Shown here: positions 7,667 through 16,700 of the stretch, piece after piece
Position numbering within the stretch: position 1 is the stretch's first letter
Layout: each line of letters begins with the position of its first letter
DNA from: a virus
IMG/VR virus record: IMGVR_UViG_3300037847_008017
Location: 1 to 34,045 of that record
Length of the DNA: 34,045 bases
Direction: 5' to 3' (one strand)
Program-made: the position numbers and the translations under genes
Notes under the pieces: generated by a model
Database searches by the model: none
Told to the model about the DNA's origin: nothing
What the model saw: the letters and a program-made list of their open reading frames with translations, nothing else

Positions 7667-8055
7667 TCGTTAGGCCATAAACGAGCTTTCATATACTCTA
7701 TATCTTTCTTTATTTCGGCAATATCAATTTCCATTTCTTTCATACTTTCAGTTATAATAACATCACCACTTGGTGTAATAAAATTAGCTATAAGATTTTC
7801 AATTTTAGCTATAAGAGGTAATAACTCTCTTATTTCAGTTTGATTAGCTTGAGCCATAAATCGTAAAGCTTGAGTCTCAGTTTCTAAACTTTCAATCTTT
7901 AATGCAATAATTTCTTGATCTTTTTGATAAACTTCTTGAGATACATATTGACTATTTAACCATAAAGCAACCAAAGCTGCTAAGCCTGCTAATACAAAAG
8001 TAGCTAAGTTAAAATTTTCGAGAGCGTTTTTAAAGAAGGAGACTAATTTATCCAT
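7660..8055 (-). CDS. Membrane-anchored coiled-coil protein, 131 aa
   Basis: One N-terminal hydrophobic helix (residues about 17-34, LATFVLAGLAALVALWLN) is followed by about 90 residues of heptad-like helix (EVYQKDQEIIALKIESLETE, then MKEMEIDIAEIKKDIEYMKA), interrupted by a short loop (ITPSGDVI). This N-in, C-out topology with a periplasmic coiled coil is like inner-membrane spanins, but the length and lack of a partner lipoprotein leave that open. It has a late promoter and is convergent with the peptidase gene. Membrane anchoring is well supported; function is not. Confidence 0.65.
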   Translation of the reverse strand: MDKLVSFFKNALENFNLATFVLAGLAALVALWLNSQYVSQEVYQKDQEIIALKIESLETETQALRFMAQANQTEIRELLPLIAKIENLIANFITPSGDVIITESMKEMEIDIAEIKKDIEYMKARLWPNDQ

Positions 8056-8062
8056 TTACTAT

Positions 8063-8070
8063 TATTTATA
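8063..8070 (-). promoter_or_regulatory. Late promoter box of the 131-aa gene
   Basis: Perfect TATAAATA on the minus strand, seven bases before the ATG at 8055. It lies four bases from the divergent box at 8075-8082. Confidence 0.75.
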
Positions 8071-8074
8071 GGAA

Positions 8075-8082
8075 CATAAATA
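8075..8082 (+). promoter_or_regulatory. Late promoter box of the 182-aa gene
   Basis: CATAAATA, six-base spacer TAATAT, ATG at 8089. Confidence 0.65.
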
Positions 8083-8088
8083 TAATAT

Positions 8089-8637
8089 ATGAAGAAGGTT
8101 GAACAATTTACTGATTTATTTGAATCTCTTAATCAAAGTGCTATTGGATATGATCAACAGAAAGATAGAAAGAATTTAAAATATATACCAGATGAAAGTA
8201 AAACAGGATATGCTAAAGGAAATATACCAACAGCATATGCGCAAAAAACAGGAGTACCATATATGCCAGCAGGAATATCAGATCAAGAAGATAAAAAAAC
8301 GTACGGTTATATTTACGATTCAGAACAAAGTAAAGTAACACCAGAAAATCCAGAAATTATAGTAGTAGGGTTATATAGAACGGACTTAGTTCATTTACAA
8401 AAAAATATAAAAAGTGATTTGGAAGAAATGGTTGATGCTATTGAACCAACCTCTCAATATCCAGAATTTGGAGTAGGTAAAGTAATCCATAGAGTAGTTG
8501 AAAAGGACTCAGCTTTTATCCATAAATGTAAAGCTTTACAACAAGTTTTAGAAATAATGGATAAGCCTCAATATAAAAGAAAAATTACTATAGCTAAACA
8601 AAGAAGAAAAAAGCTAAATCTTAAGTATGGTGAATAA
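8089..8637 (+). CDS. Conserved-type hypothetical protein, 182 aa
   Basis: Not recognised. The N-terminal 90 residues are polar and Tyr-rich with little predicted structure. The C-terminal half (from about residue 88, EIIVVGLYRTDLVHLQKNIK) looks like a compact alpha/beta or helical domain, ending in a basic stretch (KRKITIAKQRRKKLNLKYGE). No catalytic motif is seen. Late promoter control and position just upstream of the neck genes suggest a virion or assembly protein. It might correspond to one of the short tail-completion proteins of T4-like phages, but I cannot show this. Confidence 0.6.
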   Translation: MKKVEQFTDLFESLNQSAIGYDQQKDRKNLKYIPDESKTGYAKGNIPTAYAQKTGVPYMPAGISDQEDKKTYGYIYDSEQSKVTPENPEIIVVGLYRTDLVHLQKNIKSDLEEMVDAIEPTSQYPEFGVGKVIHRVVEKDSAFIHKCKALQQVLEIMDKPQYKRKITIAKQRRKKLNLKYGE

Positions 8638-8640
8638 TTC

Positions 8641-8668
8641 TTGATTTCTATCTTTTATATATTATAAT
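8641..8668 (+). promoter_or_regulatory. Host-type (sigma70) promoter of the phosphoribosyltransferase gene
   Basis: TTGATT (8641-8646), 16-base spacer, TATAAT (8663-8668). Transcription would start about seven bases later, at or next to the ATG at 8675. No TATAAATA box is present, unlike the flanking genes. Confidence 0.7.
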
Positions 8669-8674
8669 TAATAT

Positions 8675-9175
8675 ATGCTTAATAATACTATACTTAAATG
8701 GTCAGATGTAGATTTTTTAATTGAGCGTATAATTGATGAAATAAGCTGGCACGATTTTAAGTTCGATACTATAATAGGATTAGGTAGAGGCGGATTAATA
8801 CCTGCTACTATCTTAAGTTATAAATTAGGAGTTTATAATTTACAAAATTTAGGTATCAATACTAGGCATAAAGATAACAAGACACTTAAACAATTAATTA
8901 AAAATTTATCTGATATGGGATTTAAATCTGATACAGAAAAATTTGCTATGATACAAAAACCGACTGTATGGGGTAGAGTATTAGTAGTAGATGATATTAA
9001 TGACTCAGGTGATACATTTAAAGCTATTAATTACTATCTTAATAATCATCTTAAAAAAATAAAAGATATACGTTATTGTGCTCTTGTTAAACGTTATAAT
9101 TCAAAATTCAATGATGGATTTTATGGAAATAGTTTTCATTCAGACAACTGGATGGTGTTTCCTTGGGATAAATAA
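8675..9175 (+). CDS. Type I phosphoribosyltransferase (purine/XGPRT-like), 166 aa
   Basis: The PRPP-binding signature is VLVVDDINDSGDT (residues 102-114; paired acidic residues, then a Gly/Ser/Thr loop), and the PPi loop is IIGLGRGGLIPATILSYKLG (33-52). The C-terminal WMVFPWDK phrase is typical of xanthine-guanine and related phosphoribosyltransferases. The reaction would be base plus PRPP to nucleoside monophosphate; guanine, xanthine or hypoxanthine is the most likely substrate, but the hood region is too divergent to tell. It acts in the cytoplasm in nucleotide salvage. Its host-type promoter suggests early expression, in contrast to the structural genes on both sides. Its 3' end overlaps the late promoter of gene 15. 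Confidence 0.85.
   Translation: MLNNTILKWSDVDFLIERIIDEISWHDFKFDTIIGLGRGGLIPATILSYKLGVYNLQNLGINTRHKDNKTLKQLIKNLSDMGFKSDTEKFAMIQKPTVWGRVLVVDDINDSGDTFKAINYYLNNHLKKIKDIRYCALVKRYNSKFNDGFYGNSFHSDNWMVFPWDK
9167..9174 (+). promoter_or_regulatory. Late promoter box of gene 15
   Basis: GATAAATA, five-base spacer ATTAA, GTG start at 9180. The fixed spacing supports the unusual GTG start. The box overlaps the end of the phosphoribosyltransferase gene. Confidence 0.65.
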
Positions 9176-9179
9176 TTAA

Positions 9180-10370
9180 GTGAAAGCCCGACCTTTTTAT
9201 TTCGAAATTAAAGATATGATAACGCAGTTCGTTGCAGCGTTTGACGACATTGTTATTGGTAGATTTAATAAAGCCAGAGAAGAGCAAGATAAAATAAATG
9301 TAAGATATGTTTATGCTCCTAAGCAGAGGGTACTTTACGATTTAGTTAATTTGAATAAAACTATGACATTACCTGCAGTTGCAATAAACATAACAGGTAT
9401 ATCTAGAGATACGAGTAGAGTTTTTAATAAGATAGACGGATTTCATTATGCAGGTACCGCTTTACCTCAACAAGACTTAATATCAAGGAAAGTTAAAGCT
9501 CCTGTACCTATTAATATTAATATCAGTTGTTCAATAATGACTAAGTTTCAAACTGATATGGATCAGATTTTATCTAATTTTATTCCCTTTTGTAACCCTT
9601 ATGTAGTTATATCTTGGAAAGTTCCGGAAAAATTTGCTTTAGCTAAAGATCAAGAAATAAGAAGTGAAGTATTATGGTCAGGGGAAGTTAGTTTAGATTA
9701 TCCAGTTGAAACAAATGGTTCTCAAAAAGCTAGAGTAACAGCTGATACATCGTTTACTATTAAAGGTTGGTTATTTAAAGATACAGCAGATGGTGAAGGT
9801 AACATATTCAAAATTGATGCTAATTTTTATAATGAAAGATTATTAGAAACATACGATAATTACTCAACTCTATCAGCTCATAATTATAATGATACGGAAA
9901 ATATTTCAGTATCTGGTAAACCTGATATAACATCTATATTTTATAATGGTATTCAATTATTGAATAACTTTACAATTCCAAATTTAGCAAGAATGGATGC
10001 TAACGGAGCAAGTCATAATGTTTTATTAAATGGTACAGGATTTGATAAAATTAATGGAATGTTGTTAAGTACTAATGCAGGTCGATATTTTGATTCCTCT
10101 ACTAGAGAGCTATCTACTATAACAGATTTTGTTAGCGGTAGCGATAATAATTATAGTGGTAAATCTATTACCGGTCACCCTATAGACTATACAGTAATAA
10201 ATTCAAATACAATATCATTTCAATTAAGCGCTTTAGATACATCACAACCATATAATCCAACTATACAATTTGTACCTTATACATTATCTGCAGGTTATGC
10301 AATATCAAGTAAAACAACAACATCACAAACTTATAGTAGCAACGACACCTTTATAATCTTAGAAAGTTAA
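9180..10370 (+). CDS. gp15: Tail sheath stabiliser / tail completion protein, gp15-like, 396 aa
   Basis: The first 225 residues follow the T4 gp15 pattern: an N-terminal FDDIVIGRF helix, INVRYVYAPKQRVLYDLV, TLPAVAINITGISRDTSRVF, PININISCSIMTKFQTDMDQ, an ILSNFIPFCNPYVVISWK strand pair, and a final SFTIKGWLFK. In T4 gp15 is 272 aa, caps the tail tube and sheath and joins the tail to the head. Here about 170 further residues, Ser/Thr/Asn-rich and IPT- or Ig-like in feel (DITSIFYNGIQLLNNFTIPN, LNGTGFDKINGMLLSTNAG), extend the C-terminus and could project from the neck. The start is GTG. It lies 13 bases upstream of the portal gene, in a neck and head module. Confidence 0.82.
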   Translation: MKARPFYFEIKDMITQFVAAFDDIVIGRFNKAREEQDKINVRYVYAPKQRVLYDLVNLNKTMTLPAVAINITGISRDTSRVFNKIDGFHYAGTALPQQDLISRKVKAPVPININISCSIMTKFQTDMDQILSNFIPFCNPYVVISWKVPEKFALAKDQEIRSEVLWSGEVSLDYPVETNGSQKARVTADTSFTIKGWLFKDTADGEGNIFKIDANFYNERLLETYDNYSTLSAHNYNDTENISVSGKPDITSIFYNGIQLLNNFTIPNLARMDANGASHNVLLNGTGFDKINGMLLSTNAGRYFDSSTRELSTITDFVSGSDNNYSGKSITGHPIDYTVINSNTISFQLSALDTSQPYNPTIQFVPYTLSAGYAISSKTTTSQTYSSNDTFIILES

Positions 10371-10377
10371 TTAAATA
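10370..10377 (+). promoter_or_regulatory. Late promoter box of gene 20
   Basis: ATTAAATA, six-base spacer, ATG at 10384. It begins at the stop codon of gene 15. Confidence 0.6.
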
Positions 10378-10383
10378 ATTACA

Positions 10384-12102
10384 ATGGCTGACGAAAAACA
10401 ACAAAGCGGTGGTTTCTTTAAGAATATAGCAAATAAATTGCCTTATCAATCTTTAGATTTTAATAATGTTATTAATGACTTAAATCCAAAGTATAGCTCA
10501 TTTCAAGATGTTGGAATGAATAGAACTGAAGCTTTAGCAAAAAATAGTATATTTTATAATAATGATTTTAATAGTAATCCATCAGGACATGTTAGCGTTG
10601 ATGGAAACTATAATAAGTTAGTTTATGCAAATATAGAAGAAAACAAAGGCGGTCGTTTACGTGATTATAGAATCATGGCTGCTTTTTCTGAAATCAGTGA
10701 TGCACTAGATGAAATTTGCGATGAGTGTATTAATATAGATGAAAAAGGAAATGTTGTTAATTTATATCTTAGAAATATGGATATAGATGAAAATGTAGCA
10801 GATACTTTACAAGAAGAATTTAATCGATATATTGATTATTTTAATTTAGATAAAAAAGGTTTTGAATATTTTAGACAATTATTAATAGAAGGTGAAGTAT
10901 ACTTTGAGCATATTATCCACGGTGGCCATGTTAAAGAAGGAATTTTAGGCTCAGTAATTTTACCAGCAGATTTAATTGATCCTATATACGATAATATTCA
11001 GAATATGATTATAAAAGGTTATATTCTTCGTAAACCTATTTTTGATCCTAATAAGCCTGAAAAAATTATGAAGTTTGATTTCATTCCTATGGATGAAAAT
11101 CAAGTAACTTATGTTAATTCAGGTATATGGAATCAAGATAAAGCATTTAGACTACCTTTTATTGAAAATGCAAGAAGAGCATATCGTCAGCTTTCGTTAG
11201 TAGAAGATGCAATTGTTATATATAGGCTTGTAAGAGCTCCAGAACGTTTAGTATTTAACGTTGATGTTGGTAATATGGCTCCACCTAAAGCAGAAGCTTA
11301 TCTTAGAAAGTTAGTTGCTGAGTATTGGAGTAAGAAAACATTTGATACTAATCAATCTGGTCAAGTTCAAAAATTTAATCCTCAGTCTATGCTTGATTCT
11401 TTCTGGTTTGCTAAAAGAGCTGGATCAGAAGGTACATCAGTAACTCAGATACCTGGAGGTAGTAATTTAGGTGAGTTAGCAGACTTAATGTATTTTGTTA
11501 ATAAGCTATATAAAGCTCTTAAAGTACCTCTTAATAGATTAAATCCTGATAGTCAATTTAGTGATGGTAATGAAATTTTAAGAGAAGAGCTTAAATTTGC
11601 AAGATTTATTATTAGAATGCAACAGCAATTTGCTTCTGGTCTTAAAAATGGTTTCTTAACTCATTTAAAATTAAAAGGTTTATATGAAGAATTTGATATT
11701 AAGCCTAATAATGTTCATATTGAATTTAATGTACCTACTAATTTTTATGAATTAAGAGAAAATCAAAAATTAGAACTTAAAGTTGCAAACTATAATCAAT
11801 TAGCAGCTGGTGAGTTTGTTTCTAATACATATGCACAGAAAAAATATCTTGGTTGGTCTGATCAAGAAATAAAAGCTAATAGAGAATTTTTACGTAAGGA
11901 TGCAGAATTTCAATGGGAGTTACAGCAAATTGGTGCTGGTGGTCCTGATTGGAGAGATCAAGAAGCAGCTGCTCCTTTACAAGGCGGAGCTCAACCTGGA
12001 TTACCTACTGATCCTGAGACACCTCCAGACTTTGGTGGTGGTCCTGCTGAATTAGGGGCTGATGCAGCTCCAGAAGTTGCTCCTATTGAACCTGCTACTT
12101 AA
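10384..12102 (+). CDS. gp20: Portal vertex protein, gp20-like, 572 aa
   Basis: The core matches T4-type portal proteins: DYRIMAAFSEISDALDEICD near residue 97, then the wing and stem phrases YFRQLLIEGEVYFEHI, YRLVRAPERLVFNVDVGNM, SQFSDGNEILREELKFARFI and a clip/crown end. The length is close to T4 gp20 (524 aa). As a dodecamer it forms the head vertex through which DNA is packaged and ejected, nucleates prohead assembly with gp21 and gp22, and docks the neck (gp13, gp15). The C-terminal 50 residues are Pro/Ala/Gly-rich and probably disordered. The gene is strongly AT-rich with T/A-ended codons, unlike gene 23. Confidence 0.97.
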   Translation: MADEKQQSGGFFKNIANKLPYQSLDFNNVINDLNPKYSSFQDVGMNRTEALAKNSIFYNNDFNSNPSGHVSVDGNYNKLVYANIEENKGGRLRDYRIMAAFSEISDALDEICDECINIDEKGNVVNLYLRNMDIDENVADTLQEEFNRYIDYFNLDKKGFEYFRQLLIEGEVYFEHIIHGGHVKEGILGSVILPADLIDPIYDNIQNMIIKGYILRKPIFDPNKPEKIMKFDFIPMDENQVTYVNSGIWNQDKAFRLPFIENARRAYRQLSLVEDAIVIYRLVRAPERLVFNVDVGNMAPPKAEAYLRKLVAEYWSKKTFDTNQSGQVQKFNPQSMLDSFWFAKRAGSEGTSVTQIPGGSNLGELADLMYFVNKLYKALKVPLNRLNPDSQFSDGNEILREELKFARFIIRMQQQFASGLKNGFLTHLKLKGLYEEFDIKPNNVHIEFNVPTNFYELRENQKLELKVANYNQLAAGEFVSNTYAQKKYLGWSDQEIKANREFLRKDAEFQWELQQIGAGGPDWRDQEAAAPLQGGAQPGLPTDPETPPDFGGGPAELGADAAPEVAPIEPAT

Positions 12103-12105
12103 TTA

Positions 12106-12474
12106 TTAAGTCGAGATTGAATTGCTAAAGAATGCAGTTCTAACATAAAACGTTCCGGCACCTGAAGCGGTTCTTGCACTTAATTGACTTGTACTTGTAA
12201 TACCTCTGAAAACCATACTTTCATTTGAGTCTAATGCAAATGCTCTATAATCTTGATATATTTCAGTATCTGAACCCCTATCGTATTGTGATCCATCGAA
12301 AATATTTAAAGTTTGTCCGGTAGAATTTTTAATAGTAGCTTCACTACATTCGATAGCTGATAATTCAGTATAGGCTGTATTCGTTGCATACTGTGCAAAC
12401 TGAAAGTTTTTATTTCTATTAACGTACGTATTAGGTACATCTGCATCTGATAATTTTGGTATTGGATATGCCAT
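12106..12474 (-). CDS. Small structural-type protein, 122 aa
   Basis: Not recognised. The sequence begins MAYPIPKLSDADVPNTYVNR and continues as a beta-rich, Ser/Thr/Ala-rich domain ending TFYVRTAFFSNSIST. No membrane or signal segments are present. It resembles small virion decoration or fibre-tip proteins in composition only. It is a single minus-strand gene lying between genes 20 and 13, with its own late promoter; its stop is three bases from that of gene 20, and the two stops form a perfect ACTTAAT/ATTAAGT dyad. Late expression and a virion role are inferred. Confidence 0.6.
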   Translation of the reverse strand: MAYPIPKLSDADVPNTYVNRNKNFQFAQYATNTAYTELSAIECSEATIKNSTGQTLNIFDGSQYDRGSDTEIYQDYRAFALDSNESMVFRGITSTSQLSARTASGAGTFYVRTAFFSNSIST

Positions 12475-12479
12475 GTAAT

Positions 12480-12487
12480 TATTTAAT
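12480..12487 (-). promoter_or_regulatory. Late promoter box of the 122-aa gene
   Basis: ATTAAATA on the minus strand, five-base spacer ATTAC, ATG at 12474. Confidence 0.6.
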
Positions 12488-12507
12488 AGAAAGATAACGC
12501 TTTTTTA

Positions 12508-12515
12508 ATTAAATA
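12508..12515 (+). promoter_or_regulatory. Late promoter box of gene 13
   Basis: ATTAAATA, seven-base spacer, ATG at 12523; divergent from the box at 12480-12487. Confidence 0.55.
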
Positions 12516-12522
12516 ATTATGT

Positions 12523-13770
12523 ATGTCAACTTGCACTATAGCGCCAATATCAGGGTTTCAGAGTACTAATCTGAATAATAGAATAGATTCATTTAATCGT
12601 TTAGGTGATAGGATAATTAGATCATTAGGTTATCCTACAGTAAATGTTGAAATTCATAGAGATCAATTATTTGAAAATATAAGTATAGCAACTGAATATT
12701 TTACTAAATTTGCAGGTTATACAAGAGAGTATCTTGTATTTGATAGTAATTTATATCGTAAAAATTATGGTATAAAACTTGATACTTTATTTTCATTAAA
12801 TGCAACTGATGTAAAGGAATCGAGTTTTCTTGAAACAAGATCTATTACTAACCCTACTTTTACAAAATATACCGATTTATCTTCAACAAGAAACTATTTG
12901 TGTTTATCAGCTATTGACGGTACCTTATTTCAATCAATACCATCTTTAAGCGGTACGTTCTTAAGCGGAGGTATCAGTAGAAATGAAATTATACCTGCTC
13001 CATTGTATCAAGAGTTTATTAGTGTAGAAAAATCTTCAGAATTTGCTACAATAGGTAATGCAGTTTTAGGTTTAACTTTCGAAATAGGGTCATCTAATAC
13101 AGTTATATTAACAGGATTTTTCCAAGCACCGGTACCTCATGATGTAACCTTACTTGGTGAAGTTAGAAATGATGCTAATAATTATTCAATGGAAATGGTT
13201 AACAGTTTTGATTATGATCTAATGGATTATAGAAAAGTTATAGACGTTAAAAACTTTACTGAAGGATCAACAACTGGTATTAATACACTATTTACAATTG
13301 AGCAAACATTAGCTCAACAGACATATTTTAGTTATGCTATGGGTAATTATGGATTTGATTTAGTATCATGGTATACATTAAAAAATTGGTTAGAGACGAG
13401 AGAAAAATTATTAGCTATAGAAAGAACTTTTGACTTTGATCCACGTACTCAAATATTAAGGATGTACCCTCAACCAGGGTCTAATAATAATACAGTTAGA
13501 TTTTATGGTGTGTTAGATTGTTATGTTGAAAGACCTATAAGAGACGTCATTAAAGAGCTTTGGGTTTACCAATATTCATTAGCATTAACTAAAATTGTTG
13601 TTGGTAGAATAAGAGGTAAATATCAAGGTACTGGATTATTTGGAGGTGGTCAGCTTAACGATGGACTATTGCAAGAAGGTCTTCAAGAAAAAGCTGATTT
13701 AGAGCAACAATTATACGAAGGCACTCCAGGTCAAGGAGATGCAGATCCACCACTCTTCTTTGTAGGATAA
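12523..13770 (+). CDS. gp13: Neck protein, gp13-like, 415 aa
   Basis: The N-terminus (IIRSLGYPTVNVEIHRDQLF, then NISIATEYFTKFAG, residues about 30-66) and the C-terminus (LALTKIVVGRIRGKYQGTGL, GGGQLNDGLLQEGLQEKADL, ending DPPLFFVG) match the two ends of T4 gp13 (309 aa), which joins the portal to the tail with gp14. The excess length comes from a Ser/Thr-rich insertion at about 85-200 that probably forms a surface beta domain. It acts in head completion after DNA packaging. No gp14 homologue is recognised next to it. The gene has its own late promoter and is followed 28 bases later by a giant fibre-like gene. Confidence 0.87.
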   Translation: MSTCTIAPISGFQSTNLNNRIDSFNRLGDRIIRSLGYPTVNVEIHRDQLFENISIATEYFTKFAGYTREYLVFDSNLYRKNYGIKLDTLFSLNATDVKESSFLETRSITNPTFTKYTDLSSTRNYLCLSAIDGTLFQSIPSLSGTFLSGGISRNEIIPAPLYQEFISVEKSSEFATIGNAVLGLTFEIGSSNTVILTGFFQAPVPHDVTLLGEVRNDANNYSMEMVNSFDYDLMDYRKVIDVKNFTEGSTTGINTLFTIEQTLAQQTYFSYAMGNYGFDLVSWYTLKNWLETREKLLAIERTFDFDPRTQILRMYPQPGSNNNTVRFYGVLDCYVERPIRDVIKELWVYQYSLALTKIVVGRIRGKYQGTGLFGGGQLNDGLLQEGLQEKADLEQQLYEGTPGQGDADPPLFFVG

Positions 13771-13783
13771 TTATCATAAATTC

Positions 13784-13791
13784 TATAAATA
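13784..13791 (+). promoter_or_regulatory. Late promoter box of the 1013-aa gene
   Basis: Perfect TATAAATA, seven-base spacer, ATG at 13799. Confidence 0.75.
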
Positions 13792-13798
13792 TTGATAT

Positions 13799-16700
13799 AT
13801 GAGCACCACTTATACTCGCAACAATTTATCAGCATTGTTTCTTACCGGAAAAGTACCCACAGAAGGGGATTTTTTCAATTTTATAAGTAACGTAGCTAAT
13901 TTAAATGAAGGTAACATGTTCTTTGGTGAATCTGTTTCCGTTAGTTTATCAAATGGTCAAAGTGTAGTTACTTTATTACCAGAGGCAGTTACCGTTTCAG
14001 GTGGTAATACAAACGATTTTGGTAATGTAGTTTTATCAGGTGGCTCCCTACAAACTGATAACGTGACGATTTCATCTAATACTGTTGTTATTTCAGGTGG
14101 CAATACAAACGATTTTGGTAATGTAGTTCTGTCGGGTGGCTCTTTACAAACAGATAACGTAACAGTTTCATCTAATACTGTTGTTATTTCAGGTGGTAAT
14201 ACAAACGATTTTGGTAATGTAGTTTTATCTGGCGGAGCATTAAAAACAGATGGCGTAACTATTTCTTCATTTTGTGTAGTAGTTAGCGCAGACGGGTTTT
14301 CAAATGCAGGTAACGTAGTTTTATCGGGCGGGGCATTACAAACAGATAACGTAACAGTATCATCTAACACTATTTTTGTTTCAGGTGGTAATACAAATAA
14401 TTTTGGTAATGTTGTTTTATCAGGTGGTGCATTGCAAACAGATAACGTAACGATTTCATCTAATACAGTTATTGTTTCTGGTGGTAATAATAATGATTTT
14501 GGTAATGTAATTTTATCAGGAGGCTCTTTACAGACAGATTTAGTTACTATTTCATCTAATAATGTGTTTATTAGCGGAGGTAATTCTGGTATAGGTAATG
14601 TTACTTTATCCGGAGGATCCTTACAAACTGATTTCGTTACAATATCTTCTAATACGGTAATAGTTTCAGGAGGTAATACCGGTGGTAATGATGTATTTTT
14701 ATCAGGTGGTAATTTAGGTTTTGGAGATAGTACTTCAGGAACTGCTAGTGCTAATATAGGTATAGATTTAACAGATCCAGGTACTGTTGTAGTAACATCA
14801 CCTTCAGGTACAACAGCAACGGTTGTAGTTTCGGGAGACGGTACATCAGGTTCAACTACTATATCAGGTGGTGAATTAGTAGTTGGTTCAGATACAAATA
14901 CTATAAACGTATCAGCATACCCTGGGTTATCAGGAGGAGAATCTGGAGCTAGTATAGTAGGCGGTCAAAATAATACAATCCATGCATCTGGTGGTAATAT
15001 TGGTGGAGGAACATTTAATGTTATTGCATCTGCAGGTGCTGATGGTACAATTGTAGGAGGGGTAAGTGGAGTAGTTGATGCCCCAGACGGTACTATTATA
15101 TCAGGGGTAAGTGGAACTATATTTGGTGGCCCTGATACATGTGGGGGAACAATTGCAGGTGGTAAATGTAATAGTATAAGCGGTCAAGATTCATTTATCG
15201 GTGGTGGTATTAATAATACTTCTAGAGGTGATTATACATTTATCGGCGGCGGTACTGGAAATATAATGTGTGGTACTCGAGGTCTTATTGGAGTATTTCC
15301 AAGAGCAACTGGAAATGCCATAGTAGCAGGTTGTAGTAATGAAATATGTTCTGGTCACTTTAACTTTATAGGATCAGGTTACAATAATATGGTCAAAGGC
15401 TATAACGGTGCAAGTACAGTCGCATCCGGTATAAGAAATTGTATTTACGGTGATGTTAGCTTTATAGGTGGTGGTTTTGATAATTGTATTGGATCAACTA
15501 ATACAATATTGGATGGTGCTTGTACATCAAATTATGGTAATACTATTGGTGGAGGTTTTGCAAATAAAATATGTAACAGTGATAATTGTAATATAGAATA
15601 TTCATTTATTGGAGGTGGTAAACAAAATCAAATAATGGCCACCGAATCAACTATTACAGGAGGGTTAAAAAACTGTATTACACCTATAAAATGTCCGCCA
15701 GGTGGTACTTATCAAATGGGCACGTTCAACTTTATGGGCGGTGGTGAATGTAATATAATTTGCGGTAATAGCAATGCTATATTAGTAGGATGTAAAAATG
15801 AAATATATAGTGTAATAGATGGGCCAGGGCAAGACGTAGTTAATGACTCAATTATCGGTGCAGGTTTTACAAATTATATTGCAGCATCTGGATCGTTCAT
15901 AGGTGGTGGTAGAGGTAATCAAATCTTATCAGGTGCATTTAATGGCACTATTGTTAATGCTATTAGTGGTATTATTACTGATGGCGCTACTGATTCAGCA
16001 ATTTTAGCTGGTCGTGGAAACACTATAGGTCAAAGAGGTATTGCTAATGGTGAGCATAGTATTATATTAGGAGGATTTAATAATACTGTAAAAGGTAATT
16101 GTGGTTTAATAGGTAATGGTTCAAATAACATCGTCGGTGTAAGCGCAGGAGATAGTTTTAACGTAGTTATAAACGGTAAAGACAATTCAGCTTTTGGAAA
16201 TCATTCAGTTATAGTAGGTGGTTCAAGTAATGTTGTTGCATCGTCAGGGTCAACAGTTCTAGGAGGATTTTTTAACCGGATTGATACGATTGAATCTAAA
16301 AACTCTGCTATATTAGCAGGTGAATTTAATAATATTAATACGTTTGGATTTAACAATGCTGTACTAGCTGGTTCATTTAATACAGCTAATGGCCAAGATA
16401 ATGTAGTATTAGGTGGTATACAAAATCAAACATGTCTTGCAAGAGGGCAAGTTGCATCAGGTGGATTTAACTGCCTTGGAGAAGCGTCTGATTATTCTTC
16501 TATTATAGGAGGATATTGCAGTTCAATAGGTAGAGGTGTAGGTAATGGTAATACATCATATTCAACTATATTAGGTGGATTTAAAAATTGTATACAAGAC
16601 TATATTAATAGTTCTGCTGTATTAGGTGGTAAATGTAATAATATATTAGGTAGTGGCAGCGGAGGTGGTGGTGAACATTGTAATACGGTTATTGCTGGAG

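Noticed and set aside
12098-12113. Terminator between gene 20 and the 122-aa gene
   Set aside because: The ACTTAAT/ATTAAGT dyad is formed mainly by the two stop codons, is AT-only in the core and has no T-run.
13957-14370. 137-aa minus-strand ORF
   Set aside because: It is the antisense of the in-frame fibre repeats and inherits their periodicity; no start signal is present.
13995-14700. CRISPR array
   Set aside because: The repeats are contiguous 96-bp coding units in frame, without unique spacers or cas genes.
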